A DNA stretch of 64,000 bases from Nemopilema nomurai (taxonomy: Eukaryota > Cnidaria > Scyphozoa > Rhizostomeae > Rhizostomatidae). A model generated the notes under the pieces. That model was not told the origin of the DNA. It did no database searches and was given only the letters and a program-made list of their open reading frames with translations. Where the stretch lies: contig ML133499.1 of the NCBI GenBank assembly GCA_003864495.1, forward strand, positions 186,001 through 250,000, given 5' to 3'. Each line of letters starts with the position of its first letter. Position 1 is the stretch's first letter. Positions 1 through 13,300 of the stretch are shown piece after piece. The translations under genes were made by a program, and so were the position numbers.

Positions 1-1337
1 ACCAGAAACTAGTGAAAAATTAACAAACTTTTAGTACTAGGACACAAGCTAGGTTTCTTACAAAAAACATGTATGGGCAGAAGTGACGAAAGAAACAATT
101 CAAAAATGAAAAGTTGAGAAATTCTACAAATCTATAGGACAGCCTTACTCGATTTCTTCTAGTTCTTTATAAAATATTTTTTAATTTTTCACCGTTCTAA
201 ATTTATTCAATATGTGCATATTCTGTTAAATACTGGAGTGATGTCTGTGTGATGTTCCTGAAATGAAACATTGTCGATTCACTGATTCTTTGCTTGGTGA
301 CTTTCAAGTTGATGCAACGGCCTATCGAAATGCCATGAGCAGCGAAACCTGGAGAAATTAAGACCGTGCATCATTAAGACTGCGGAAGAAAGTGGTGAAA
401 GGGATAATGTCTCAAATAAATTATTAAAAGAAACTCGATTCTTCAAAAGTACAAATCTCAAAATATATAAAGATGTTTTGATAATTGGTGCCCAACCTGT
501 TCTTGAGAGGGGCATCCTATGATCTGTTGGTCTTCCAGGCTGTAGTTTTCTTGGACGAGGTATGAAAGCTGTTTGTATACTCTGAGAACCTTTGTCTGAA
601 GGAAAAGAAGTTCGTGTCATTTCTATTTTGAAATGTAACATAAAGGATACTAGTTTGTACGCCTGAATTTCTCGTATCTCGAATCACGACTGTCTACAAG
701 AATCAATTAACAACAGAGTATAGGACATAGTGACAGCAGTATACAACAAACATGATGCCGAGAGGATGACATAGAGATTTATTACAGGCTAGTTACATTA
801 CAAAGACGATATTTTCTATTCAAAGCAGATCTTTCTTTGAATCCACAGTCAGCTGGTAGGATAATTGCCAGACAGAAGGAAAATGCATTTGAAAAGATCA
901 TTACGTAACGTAAAAAGGATTGAAAGATATAGTATACATAGCGTTGAAAAGGTAGAAAATGATTAGGTAAGACGGATATAAAACTAGGTTGATTGGTTCT
1001 TCAGCTTGAAAGAGAAAAGTCTTACTAGTTGACTTGAAGATGGAGGATTGGCCTAGGCGACATTCGTTAGGCCTTGGTTTAGCACCGAGGGTATCTAACA
1101 AATAACAGGGGACCAAGGCATTATACCCCTTATCTCCTGTGGGTAGCATTCAAGATGGCGGCTGCGAACAGGGAAGGACAGTTCAACGATACACCGCGAA
1201 TGGCAAAGAGGCTGGTGTTACTATATTTGCGAGGCTAGAGTTATTTAATTAAAAACACGGTAGAACGTTGCAAAAAGATTAAATTTATTTCTTGCGGAGT
1301 CATAAGCATAAAATATTGACTGCAAAAAGAGGCTTAC

Positions 1338-4300
1338 CTTAATAGGCTTAAAAAGAATATATTCGGTTTCTTTGCTTGCTAGATAGAGAGACATGCTTTC
1401 CATAACCCCGGGCAGCTTCGATTTTAGCATCATGTATGCCTCACTGACGACTTTCCGGACGCTTTCTGTCAACAAAAACCGGTTGAAAATGAATTGCATT
1501 CTAGAAAAATCCATGTATCCTCTTTATAATGTTAAATAGACAATATGATTAACGGTAGAAAACTTGGAAAGTGACTCTAAGACATTGCTCGTGCACACCA
1601 AAAAGCAGTGGATTTCATTATTCTGGTAAAATGCTCACGAGCCACCTTAGAAGTTCTTAAGCAGAAACTATTCTTAAGCGTAAATATTTCACGATGGCGG
1701 TCATCAAGGGGCATCCAAATCAAATAAATTTGATCCTTGATTGGAAAGAGCAAAATGTTCATGGGCTGATTAAAAGTTCATGTTTTAAATAATTAACAAT
1801 TCGACAGTTAGAACATGATAACGGATAGTAAATATGATATACAATCATTTGATGGGCCATCATTAAGTGGAACCAGCGAATGACCGAAAGGGTAGGTGAA
1901 GCTTGGCTCCCAAAAGACGTTCAAAGGCCCTTTCCCGAACCAATGTTAGTCTTGTAACCACCTCGACTGAATTAGAAATCAAAATAAACTTTTCAAATGT
2001 TGATGAAAGACAACTGTAGTTTTAAGAACATCAACAAGTACTCTTGCTTCGAAACCAGGCACTTTATGAAAATTTTGCTTCAAAGCCACGTCTTTATTGA
2101 CCTGAATAGCCTTAGAATGGTTAAGCATGTGCAACCTGGCTTTGCAAATGGCTGCTGACTGAGAAGTTGTCGTTTGTCTTTGCCTTCCTCTTCGGCCAGT
2201 TTAGTCAAAGTGTCCATTTTGTCCAACAGCGATGAAAGTGGATTGACGAAATTGTCAACAGCAATGCTTATAAACTGCTCACAAACATTTTTCAACTCTG
2301 TGTCTACCTCCTGCAAAAAGTATTAAGAGTATTAACAATTTCAATAAATTTCGTCATATGCTTGAAAATAAAAATATGTATTTGCTGTGAGAGTGCATGC
2401 ACTTGAAACAGTCTATTCACTAACTTTTGTGGATTGAAGAGAATAATTATAATATAAATATATAACAAGAAGTACGTGCACAGAAACATAGTCTTAACAA
2501 GCATCTCGAGTACATTGTCTTGCGGCTACTTTTTGCCACAACGAGAAGCAAGAAAATGTAATGCTTAAAAACAGCAGGAACTTTTATGTAAAAAGAAGCC
2601 AGGGAAAAGACAGGGACCTAAATATGTGGTCTTAGGGACTTGTAACGAAGAATTCTGACGAAGTGTCTTTTCCTTCATTGCTCCCTTCATAATCTTGAGT
2701 AAATAGTACCATCAAGACTGGTAAACAGTACCTAATCAGTGAATAGCCTAAGTTTCATGCAAAGAAACTGCGAGATGTCATCAAAAAGGACAAGTGCATC
2801 TCTGGGTGGCACACCTTTTGTGGGACAAATTTGCAATTCACATCTCCAATTTTCTTTTGATAAAGGACTTTGGATGAGAGATCAATTGATATTGGTGACT
2901 CTCCAATTAGAAGGTAATATCTCTGCTATCAAGGTCACACCTTACCAAACCAAGCTGATTTAGATTCTGTCAACCGTATGTAAAGCGTAAACACTACAGA
3001 TGTTTTCAAGCAAGAGATAATTGTATATGTGGCAGACAAGAACGTGTTATGTGCCAATGCATTACCTTTTTTGAATCCAAACAATATTCAGTCAGTTGCG
3101 GGACACCCTAAAAAACAAATCGATTTTTATTAACTCCATAAACCAACAACCCGATTCTCGATAATTGAAAAGCTCTGAGATTAGCTGATTCTCTTCTCCA
3201 TATTAGCTGCAATTTAGCAATTTACATACTCAATGATTGCAACGCCACAAGAACGGCCGGGCTGAAACCGTTTAATAATCCAGGCAGATAATTTTGTTGG
3301 CACTTGAGCCCTAATCTTGCGGTGCAATAAGCTGCTTGGGTCTGGCCAATCTATCAAGAAATAATTGCCAAAAAAAACAGGGCAAATCACCTCGAGCAGG
3401 AACTCCAGGATGGCATTATTTGTACTTAGACTGAGTAGCCTTGTGCCTTTCGAGAACAATCCATAGGCAGCAGTCTTCATCTTGGAAAAGTCCAAGGCGA
3501 CCTCCTTCACAGCGAAGTCAACGTCAAACGGAGCAATCTGCTCCCGTAAGATCAGCAGATGTTTGATGAAGAACAGAGACCCATTTATTGCGCCCTGCGA
3601 ACAAAAAGCATACAAGATGTTTGGGAAGAACATTTCACTTGAGTCTTGCAAAGGATACAAAGAATTAATGGATACACTGGGGTGTGCTTAAAATCTTACG
3701 CAGAATTAAACAGAAACCTTAGTCTATTTCTCAATGTAAAACATAGAGCTCTAAGCCGTAGGCCAACCCACCATTTTGAATAAATTCTTAAGGTGACTAC
3801 AAATAAGACATGGTGATGGAGATTTGTTCAACTTTAGCGAAAGGTTGTGCGCATTGAGATTTATCTTTACTAAGAATTTAAGTCAAAATTTCATAAAACG
3901 TGTTTTAACTGAAATTTTAAAATGGCACGGAGCAGTCGAACTCTAATTTTTGCATGCTAAACAAACAATTTTAGTTTCATTAAAAAATGTGAAGATTTTG
4001 ATTCCACTGGTTCATGTTTTCTTCAATTTCTGAAGCATAAAACAATTGTTCGGTTATCCTAATGCACCAAAAACCATTTCGACAGTCAGGCGTTGCTACC
4101 AGCGACTGCCTCGTTTGGACACCGCATTATACGCATGCGCTGCAAAAACCATGCTCACCAATCCAACACTCACTTCAACACATTTCCAAAAGGACTGAAT
4201 AAAATGAGGGGGTTAAATGATTTAGTTCATTGCTGTCTCGCCTAGTGGTAAAAGTGAAAGCAATGTATATGAACCCATATTCAGTGCACAGGTATAATTA

Positions 4301-7300
4301 TGTCAAGAAAAAAATTATAACGATAACCTCAAGGGATAGTGATAGAAATTGAAAATATTTACCTTTCGTTCTTCGATTGTCTTCGAAGCGTTCTTCAGAG
4401 TCGTTATACAAATGGAAAGAGCCTCTTGGGCCAGCCCTTCAAAGGTAGATTTCTGAAATAAAATTACAAGAAAACAAATGAAAAATAATAATTTTGAATT
4501 CGGCGTTCTTTTACGAAAAAGACGTAATGATTAGGTACTTACCGAAATGCAGTTGTAGAGCTTTGACAGGCAAACCAGAGTCCTACGTACTGTTGGATAC
4601 CACATAGCCTGTTGATCCACCATCGCAATGTTGGAATCTACAGAAATCAAAATCTGTTTTATTGATACATGCTCAAAAAGGCCTGGAAGGATCTCTAGCC
4701 TATTCAAAGTTCAAGCATCTTTGTATGCAGTTATCTCTTCGTACAATTCACACCATAGTGAAAACAAGTATGATGAATTGAAAAGGCCCATGTAAATCAC
4801 CATCAAAAGATACGGTACACAAATACACACGATACACGCAGAGACTGACAATCTTGTGAAAAGCACGCATATCATAATACAAAACATGTTGTATTTCGCT
4901 ACGATACGAGAACTGTCGCACGATACGAAAAAAAATAAACACGAACACCAACTACTCCTAATAAAGACATATTAAGCAAAAAGCTTCACCAACATTGGAG
5001 GACTAAATGACCACATTTATTTCAAGACGGTTATGTCATCAAAACGTAATCAAGATATAAATATGCCTTTGGTCATCTGTGTGAGCTGTTAAAGTCTCAA
5101 GGAAACAGTGGCTAATAAATCGATCAGCATTATGAAAGGCCTACGGAGGAGGCTCAGAGAAAACTGATGCTTACATGGCTTGGTCTCATTGGCCACCTCC
5201 AATTTACCTGTCAAGCTGCTTGGCTAAAAATAAAATGAAAATTTAGCAACACACATTTTCACAGACTGTATCTTGAATATTTACACAAGAAACTCACTTC
5301 TAAGACATTCATCTCTCAATTTTCCTAGTGATACAGTTGCTGGTACTATAAAATGTCTTACTTTTACTGGTTCTTTTAATGTTATGATTGAACAAAACAA
5401 TTTGCAGTTAATACTCCCTAAAAGTAAGGCATGTGTCCATTCAGGCTTTTGCAATGCTAGATTTCAGGCATTTACGAGTTATGACTCATGACAAAATTCC
5501 ATGCACTCAAAATCTCACTGCTTGTAAGTGTCTTGAAATTTAGAAATTTTATAAGTCTTGAAAGTGTCTTCGTGCCTAAGGTGTCCTTTGAAACTGCATG
5601 GAAATCACAGACTAGAGAGCTGCAAAGAAATAACTAAGCAGTATTGGAAGGCACTGAGGCAATTAAATAAAATAGCTTATTAAATACCTCCATCATCAGC
5701 TTGTCGGGGTATGCCAAATCACCAGATGCAGGTTTGTAATTCTGAATGTCGTTTTGCACATACGCCTAAAACAGAAACGTCAATTTACATGGATTTATCA
5801 TCACTGCAGAACACAATAATGGAGCTTTATTTTCAGATTACTCTGCTCTTCTTAACAAAAAAGACCAAGGACAAACAAAACGTAACAATATAAACAAAAC
5901 TATAATATAATATAATATAATATAATATAATATAATATAATATAATATAATATAATATAATATAATATAATATAATATAATAAAATATAAAACAATGTAA
6001 TATAATATTATATAATATAATATGTTTACCAACAACGTTATAAATAAGTCAAATAATGAATAGTTTGTATGCCATTATGATTGGCATAACATGATGATTT
6101 TTTTGAAGTGCCAAGAGGACAGTTTCAAAGAATTTGTTTGAACTTTTATGCACGATGCATGCCAGTGCTGTTTACAACTAAATTACGGCCTAACGTTGCC
6201 AGGTAAATACAGAAAACGTACAACAGCAAGAAACTGCGAGAAGACAAGGAAAACAACCTGTGCTCTGTACACAAGCCTCTCTTGGATGTCCTCCAAAAGC
6301 TGTGAAACGACCACTTCAAAAGCTGACAATTGAGCCGCTGCAAATAGGGCATAGATCATTTAAAGGGTGATTCAATAACGATGTAATAAATTGTCTTCAG
6401 AAATGCTCAGTAAAGCTAAAATGACAATACACAAGAAAAAAGGTAGCAAAATATCATGAAACTGAAGTTCGTGATGAAAACAGAAGGGCAGAACATCACC
6501 TTTCCTTGAAACATGTTCCTCCAGCATTTCAACCTTTAAAAGAAAAACTTCCACGTTGACTGCACAATAATACAAACAAACAAATTGCTATATAAAAATT
6601 GTATATCATCCGCCGTGTCAACTTATTCTACAAATAGAACAAAATAATCATAATTGCCATTTGATAGGCATATAAACCGTGAGGATGGGTACAGTTTGAT
6701 TTTGATTACCTTGAGAATGTTACACAGCTCTGCCAGGGTCTCCATGTGCGTCATGTGAATGATCAAGGGTCTGAACGTCTCATACAGTGCATTGCAAAAT
6801 CCCTCGAGCAGAAAGCTGAAAAGGATCCAGCATCATTTAGGTCTTATAAAAGCTCAAGAAAATCTGTCGAGCTACGAAAAACACTCGTTCGTTCTTGACA
6901 TGAACGGCGTGGACTTCAAGAGAACTAGAAGAGCTTTTCTTCTACTAGAAAAGCATTACAAAGCTGATTTATTCATTACAATTAAGTGACTTGATGATTG
7001 ATTGTTTGTTTGATTGATTGATTGCTTGGTTAATTGATTGACTGATTGAATGACTGATTTATTGATTGATTAACTGATTTACTGATTGATCTACAAATTT
7101 TCAAATCTATTGAGCTACTGATTAATTCACTCTGTTCATCCCATAAATTGTTGATTAATTTTAAGATCTCCGACAACAGGATTTAGTGAATAATCTATTC
7201 ACAAGAATTTCAACAAAATGACACTGAAATTCTATAAGCACTTCTCAATTTTGACACAAATACATAACTCATAACTCTTTGTTTAGCGGCCTTCTAGCCA

Positions 7301-10300
7301 CTGAAAAGATATCATACATACGAAATGAGCAAATGTCATTGAACCCATATATTTAGCCCAAATTTTTTTAGCGAATTGCTTTTGACGTTCTTGTTTGAAA
7401 ATGTTTCAAAACTTTATGAAGAAAAATAAACGCACTTACTCCAAGCCTTCATTCCTCTTAGTGAAAAATTCAAAATATAACTGATCTTCGTCCTGGCAGA
7501 CATGCACAAGAAACGAACAACCGGACCTAAACTGTAAAACAAGGTTATTAAAGTCAGCAGCAACAACAACAAGTAAACAGAATTACAAACTGGCAGAGAT
7601 TGTCGCACAAAAAGGTTTGATAACAAATTAAGGAAAGTGACCATTGTATCTTCGCATTGGACAACATCTTCATCAAAAAATTAAGTCAAAGCGAATCGTA
7701 ATATGTTTTTAAACGGAATAATAAATACGGAATTATGAATTGAAGTTTTTATTCAACACAATCTGACAAATGGCCTTCAAACGCCCGATTATTGAAGCAA
7801 GCCAAGTGTTTTTAAGCATCTTGAAGCATAATTGAAAGTGACAAAGATTCAAAATTAACAGGTCGCAGTTTAAGGGTTGGAGGTCAAAGTTTGTAGCAAA
7901 AGTCTGGAGTTGAAAGTTTGGAGTTGAAAGTTTGAAGGTCAAAGTTTGGAGGTCTGGGTTAAAAGGTTGAGGTTAAAAGGTCAAAGTTTAGAGGTCAATG
8001 TCTAACACCAATGACCTACCAGAGTGCAACGATTGCGAGTGTGCTGATTGACCATCTTCTGCACGACACTTGCAATGTACGGCTGAAGCAACTGCGCACG
8101 ACATTCAAAATACAGTTGCTGGCAATCTTTTACGAAGGAGTCGTACCTAGAAAAAAGTTTCCTTGATGTAATACATTTCAGAACGAAATTCATTCACACT
8201 CATTTAAATGCTGATTAATTTATTTTCCGATTGATTGGAAATCAGTCACGCCTCATTAGTAAGCCTATTTATTTATTAATTAATTCGTTTAATTGTTTCA
8301 TTATTTATTTATAGACCAATCAATATACTCATTAACTTATCAATTAACTCATGCACTCGTCAACTAATCATCTTTTTTAAATAAATTGATTGATCTATAT
8401 ATTCAATATTTACCAATTCATTCAAAAATTTAATCAGTTATTTACTCACTCCATTCCACATTGTTCTGACACATTCATTCATTCATGCATTCATTCATTT
8501 ATTCATTCATTGAATCAATCGATTAATTACGCAATTATTCATTCCTTCTTTTTTGCTCATACATTTATACGTTCATCATTTCCTAAATGTGATTAACTAT
8601 AATTAATCGCCATGGTTAGCTGATAATGACGAGAGTTATTGCACCCAAATACATTGTACCACAAAATGAAGTCATAATTCACTTTTGAGTACAGTAAACT
8701 TCCATGCCCAAACATTGGTTGAGTCTTAACACTCTAGGCCTGCCCTTCCTCTTTACATAAAGATGTTGCGAACTGATACATCGATAGCAGCAGATTACCT
8801 TTGAGTATAAAAATCCGTTGACTCTTTGTCAACTCAGCCTCGAGATGAAGCTACTTCAAAACTTTACCAAAATTGTTTGTGGGGTCAAATGGTGATATAC
8901 AATGGATTTCGCAAGTCTCTATAAAACTTTATAAATCTCTGAACTGTTTATCATCGCCTTTCTAATCCTTAGCTTTAGAAAACCTTCAATTGACTGCCAA
9001 CGATCCGATTACAAATGAATAACTTATATATGCTGGCTGTCTTTTGAGAAAATATGCATCAATATGTAACGATAACCAGCTATGTTATGTTTGTCAACCA
9101 ATGATTGCCTCTCAATTCTTTCAGTATATAACATTACACGCATTACAACGTTTTTTGTCTTTAGGGTTGCTGAGATTTGAAAACAGCACATGCTTGGACA
9201 ATGAAAAGAGCGTTGATGCGAGGTTTTACTTGCAAAAAGAACCGGAAGCCAAATGATAATCTGAAATGACGTCATTATGCACTCACTCTGTGTGGGTCTG
9301 TTGTTTTTTCTCAACCTGTTCCATGATATTCTGTAAGAGGAGATAATGTCGCATTAAACTGCCAAAGTTCTTCCTAAACACATCTTAGAACACCTCCTGA
9401 CATTAATACAAGATTAAATTCGAGATCTTTAGTGTAGGTCATTTTAAAAAAAATCCTAGTTGGAGGCATTTGAATTATTCATTCAGAACAATAATACAGT
9501 ATTTACACGATAAATACGAAGAGGTCAGATTAGGCCAAATGGCATATCAAACTATAAGCAACTTAAGAATGTCTACGGAAACAGCTTACGAATAATCATG
9601 GGTACAGAATCCATTGTGCTGAGAGAGTTAGAGGTTCACCTTGATTCTAAATGCTTGTGCTTTGAATTTGCCATACATAGTCGTGTATAAGCCCTCTTGA
9701 GCAACATTTGGGTCCTGTTTATATAAGACGAGAATGAAGTGCATAGAGCTGGCTTTGTGAGAAGACGTAGTTTGGAACAAGTGGGATGGCAGTTGTAAAA
9801 AGTAGGCGTTGTGAGGGGGGTCTACCAAAGCAATCAAACTTCGACGGAAAATGCAAACATTTGAATTCACCAATAATCAACATATCATTACTTGCAGGTA
9901 TTTTTCCAAAACAACTGTTACATATATCAACATCAAATTAGAGCATTCTTATTGAATAAACAAGAAAACTAAAACCTTTCATTAAATGCATCTTTCCTTA
10001 CACGGTGAACGGGTTGGTATAACGAAAAGATCATCAGAAATGAAAATAAGCAATTGGATGGCAAATTGCATGAGTTTTCAGCACATAATAGAGACATTAA
10101 TTTCAACCATAAAATATAAAAAAAAAGTGAGTGACAAACAAAAAACAAATTTGATGTCTTAAGATAATGAAGGAGTCTACCTATCAGACTAAAACTTCCC
10201 TTAGGAACGATACTGTATAATTTTCAACAAAAAACAAGCCGAAATATATATTCCAAGGGAAGATGAACTTAGAGTGATCAAAAAACACACCGACAATAAC

Positions 10301-13300
10301 TGACAAAATGCCCAGATTTTCATTTGCTTCATCGCAAAGCTAATAAAGAGACAGCCGGGAACAAATTTAAAATTGAATATATGACCGCAAAGATAACATT
10401 AGGCACTGTGAAATACCAGCCTCCAACTGCTAGTAGGCGACCTCGTCTGGATGTTAGTATACAGTAAATCTGCAACGTACCTTCTGTAAATGCGCATTCG
10501 CCTGATCAGTGGAGTTTCGCAGTATTTTGTAGACAAGGTGCTTGAGCATGCTGAGAACTTGGTTTAAGCATTGCTTGAAGCGCAAGAGATATGCAGCCGA
10601 GTCTTTGAAGTGGGCCTAAAAAGCAGATTGATTCGGGCTTTATAGAGACAAGCAAAATGACCAGGCCCCTGCTTTGGACGTTTTTAAAAACAAGGATTTA
10701 ACCGACACTGAGAAAAGATTGGCATATTTACCGACAAATTACCGAAAGATGCACATGCCAATTTTATGCACGCTCAGACTGACAAAGTGTTGACAAGGGA
10801 AATAAAAAGGAGAATTTTAGAGCAACAAATTACAATCTACCGATTAAAACATGTAATTGTCATCAATCTCTGAATTGGCAATGAAAAATTAAAATATTTT
10901 CAACGCCTGCATGTTGTCAATTAAAGTCAAACTAGCTCAGTTGGAGATATGATTTGAAAGCCTTATCAGAGATAACTACTGCTAGAGTGAATCCAGCATT
11001 TATCAAGAATCCAACCATCTTACAACGAACTAAAAAATACGCCTGTAAGCTTTAAAATGTCATTGGTGAACCTCAGAGAAAAGAAATTAAGAATAACGCT
11101 TCCTTTTTCTACAGGTTTAGATGGGAAAGGAAAAAAATGTTTACGTCCATCACAAAAAAACAGAAACCAAACAAATCATGGATAGAAAACAGTTCAACAA
11201 AGCACACGTTAAACTGAAAAAAAGTTTTCATTATCAACTTGAGAAGTTTAATTTAGAATCCACTTTGAATAAGTGCCCCAATCTTATCACCCCATCAGTT
11301 GCAATAATCGATAAAAGGGCAGGCATTCGGGTACTGATGGACATTTTTGATCTTTTCGGGATATGATCAACAACTATCTAAGTTAGAAGCGGAGCTATAT
11401 TATCGCTCTCTATTTTTGTTCTTCCATGCATTATTTTGCTCTAAATTCTTGATTTATCTTTATTCTAGATCCTGCTCACAAAGCTCTGATCCATATTCAA
11501 TCCTTTTATCTCTTTAGTTCGAATGTTTTAATCTGTTTTGACTGGCTTTACTGCAAGGTGGCAAAGGATATTCAAAACATCTGAGAAGGTGTTTCTCTGT
11601 TTTGAAACAGAAGATTACTCGATGCAGATACTGGACTTTTCTTTACACAGGAAATTTGAATAAGGCTAAACTTCAAACACTGTCTTTGGACAAAATGACT
11701 GCGAACGTCTTCGAAATTCTCTACAACTACGGAAAGGATTTACGAGCTGAATCGAAGTTGTAAATCACGTTAAATGCCACGACTAAAATGAAAAAAACAT
11801 GAAAATCTAGCAAATCGCCTTTAAACCTTGATAAGAAACAACAGAGTATGGCCTTGACTACGGGAAAGTAAACAAAAAATAAAGTCATTACCTTTAAGAT
11901 GATTTCAGATCTAAACTCATCCAAGGAAAAACTTACATTATGTTCCATGTATGAGATACACTCATCTATTCTTGTTAGTAGAGGCACAAAGTTCTCACCA
12001 GTCATTGAGATTGACCCGGTCATCTTCTACATAAAAAAGCAAAACAATTATTTTATTAGAGGGAGAAATAAACAGATAAACAGGCAAATATTGAGCACTG
12101 GTAGATTGGCAGAAGCACTGGATGCTTTAACAGCTTCCATGGCAATTACAAATATTCAAAACAGTTGATAAACAACTGAAGCAACATAAAATCAAAATAT
12201 CTTACATGTTTAACCACTTCCAAAGTACTGAAAAACAGCAAGCGCTCAGAAATCCCTTCCACTTGGCTAGTAAGTGCTGCCTGAAAGAAAAGATAAGAAC
12301 AACTCTAATAAAGCAACACTTTTAAATTGAACTGCAAATCACACTGAAATTGTTTTACAGGTAAATACTGAATGAAATTGATGTATACCAAGCTAACAGT
12401 TTGCTGAAAAATCCTCAGCGGCTAAATGATTTCAGAAAGTTCAATAAAAATGTAGAAAATATTATGTATGTATTGTTTTGAAGTATATTGTGAGTTGCAC
12501 CTAAGGGCTCCAGACAAACATGAAAAATTACAGATTATGAAACTACAGCAACTACGATTGGCAAACTGGCTTAGATTTATTAGTCAAAGCCACGAGGGTC
12601 ATTAATGGGTTAAAAAGGGTGTAGTTAAGTTAATATACAATTACCATTAACTTTGGATCCATGGGCCTTAGATGTATTAGTATTTTTTTCTACCTAGCAT
12701 CTGAAGGCAGCTTTTAGGACACTGAGAAGCCTTATGCTTATTTAGCAGTGTCCTTGTCCTTTTTTCCTCTTTTGACCACACCTTGTGATCCCTTATGCCT
12801 GGAATTATGGAGAGCTAGTGATTCTCCTCACTCTGTTTGAAAGTTTGGTCATGCCAGGGACTTGAACCACAGACTCTTGGGTCTGTAGTCAGGGACTTTA
12901 ACCACTGAGCCATCCTTGCAGTGAACCACTGACAATGAAATTTTTCAAACTTAATAAGCTGCATAAAAATACTGATAATTTATCACCTGTTCCTGGATAG
13001 ATTGCTCACAAGCATCATGCAAGGCTCTTGTTTGGGTCAAAACGAAGGTGTATTTTCTTTGCAGCTCTTCAAGTCCATCAAGCAAACTTTGAATTTGATC
13101 TAATACCAAATCACATTTTTCACAATACTCTTTCAGTTCATTTTGGTGCTCTCTGGAAATGATGAAAGTGCATTTGTAATATAAGTAGTGATAACATAAA
13201 TTGTTTAATCATGGCCTATTTAATAATGAATACTTAAAAATATAATAAGGCAAAGAATACATTAAAAAAACATCTGAGAAAGTTTTATATCTGGAACCCC

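Noticed and set aside
1..1337. Search for the final COG3 exon
   Set aside because: No minus-strand frame with an acceptor matches the conserved C-terminal block, so I treat the end as off-window rather than forcing an exon.
2751..2835. Minus-strand frame [15 protein letters not shown] as a COG3 exon
   Set aside because: It superficially resembles the expected GTP...LDSKK block, but 3066-3107 encodes [14 protein letters not shown] with proper acceptor, donor and phase, which fits the family far better.
5838..6035. Tyr/Ile/Leu-rich peptide over the TATAA microsatellite
   Set aside because: Translation of simple sequence DNA.
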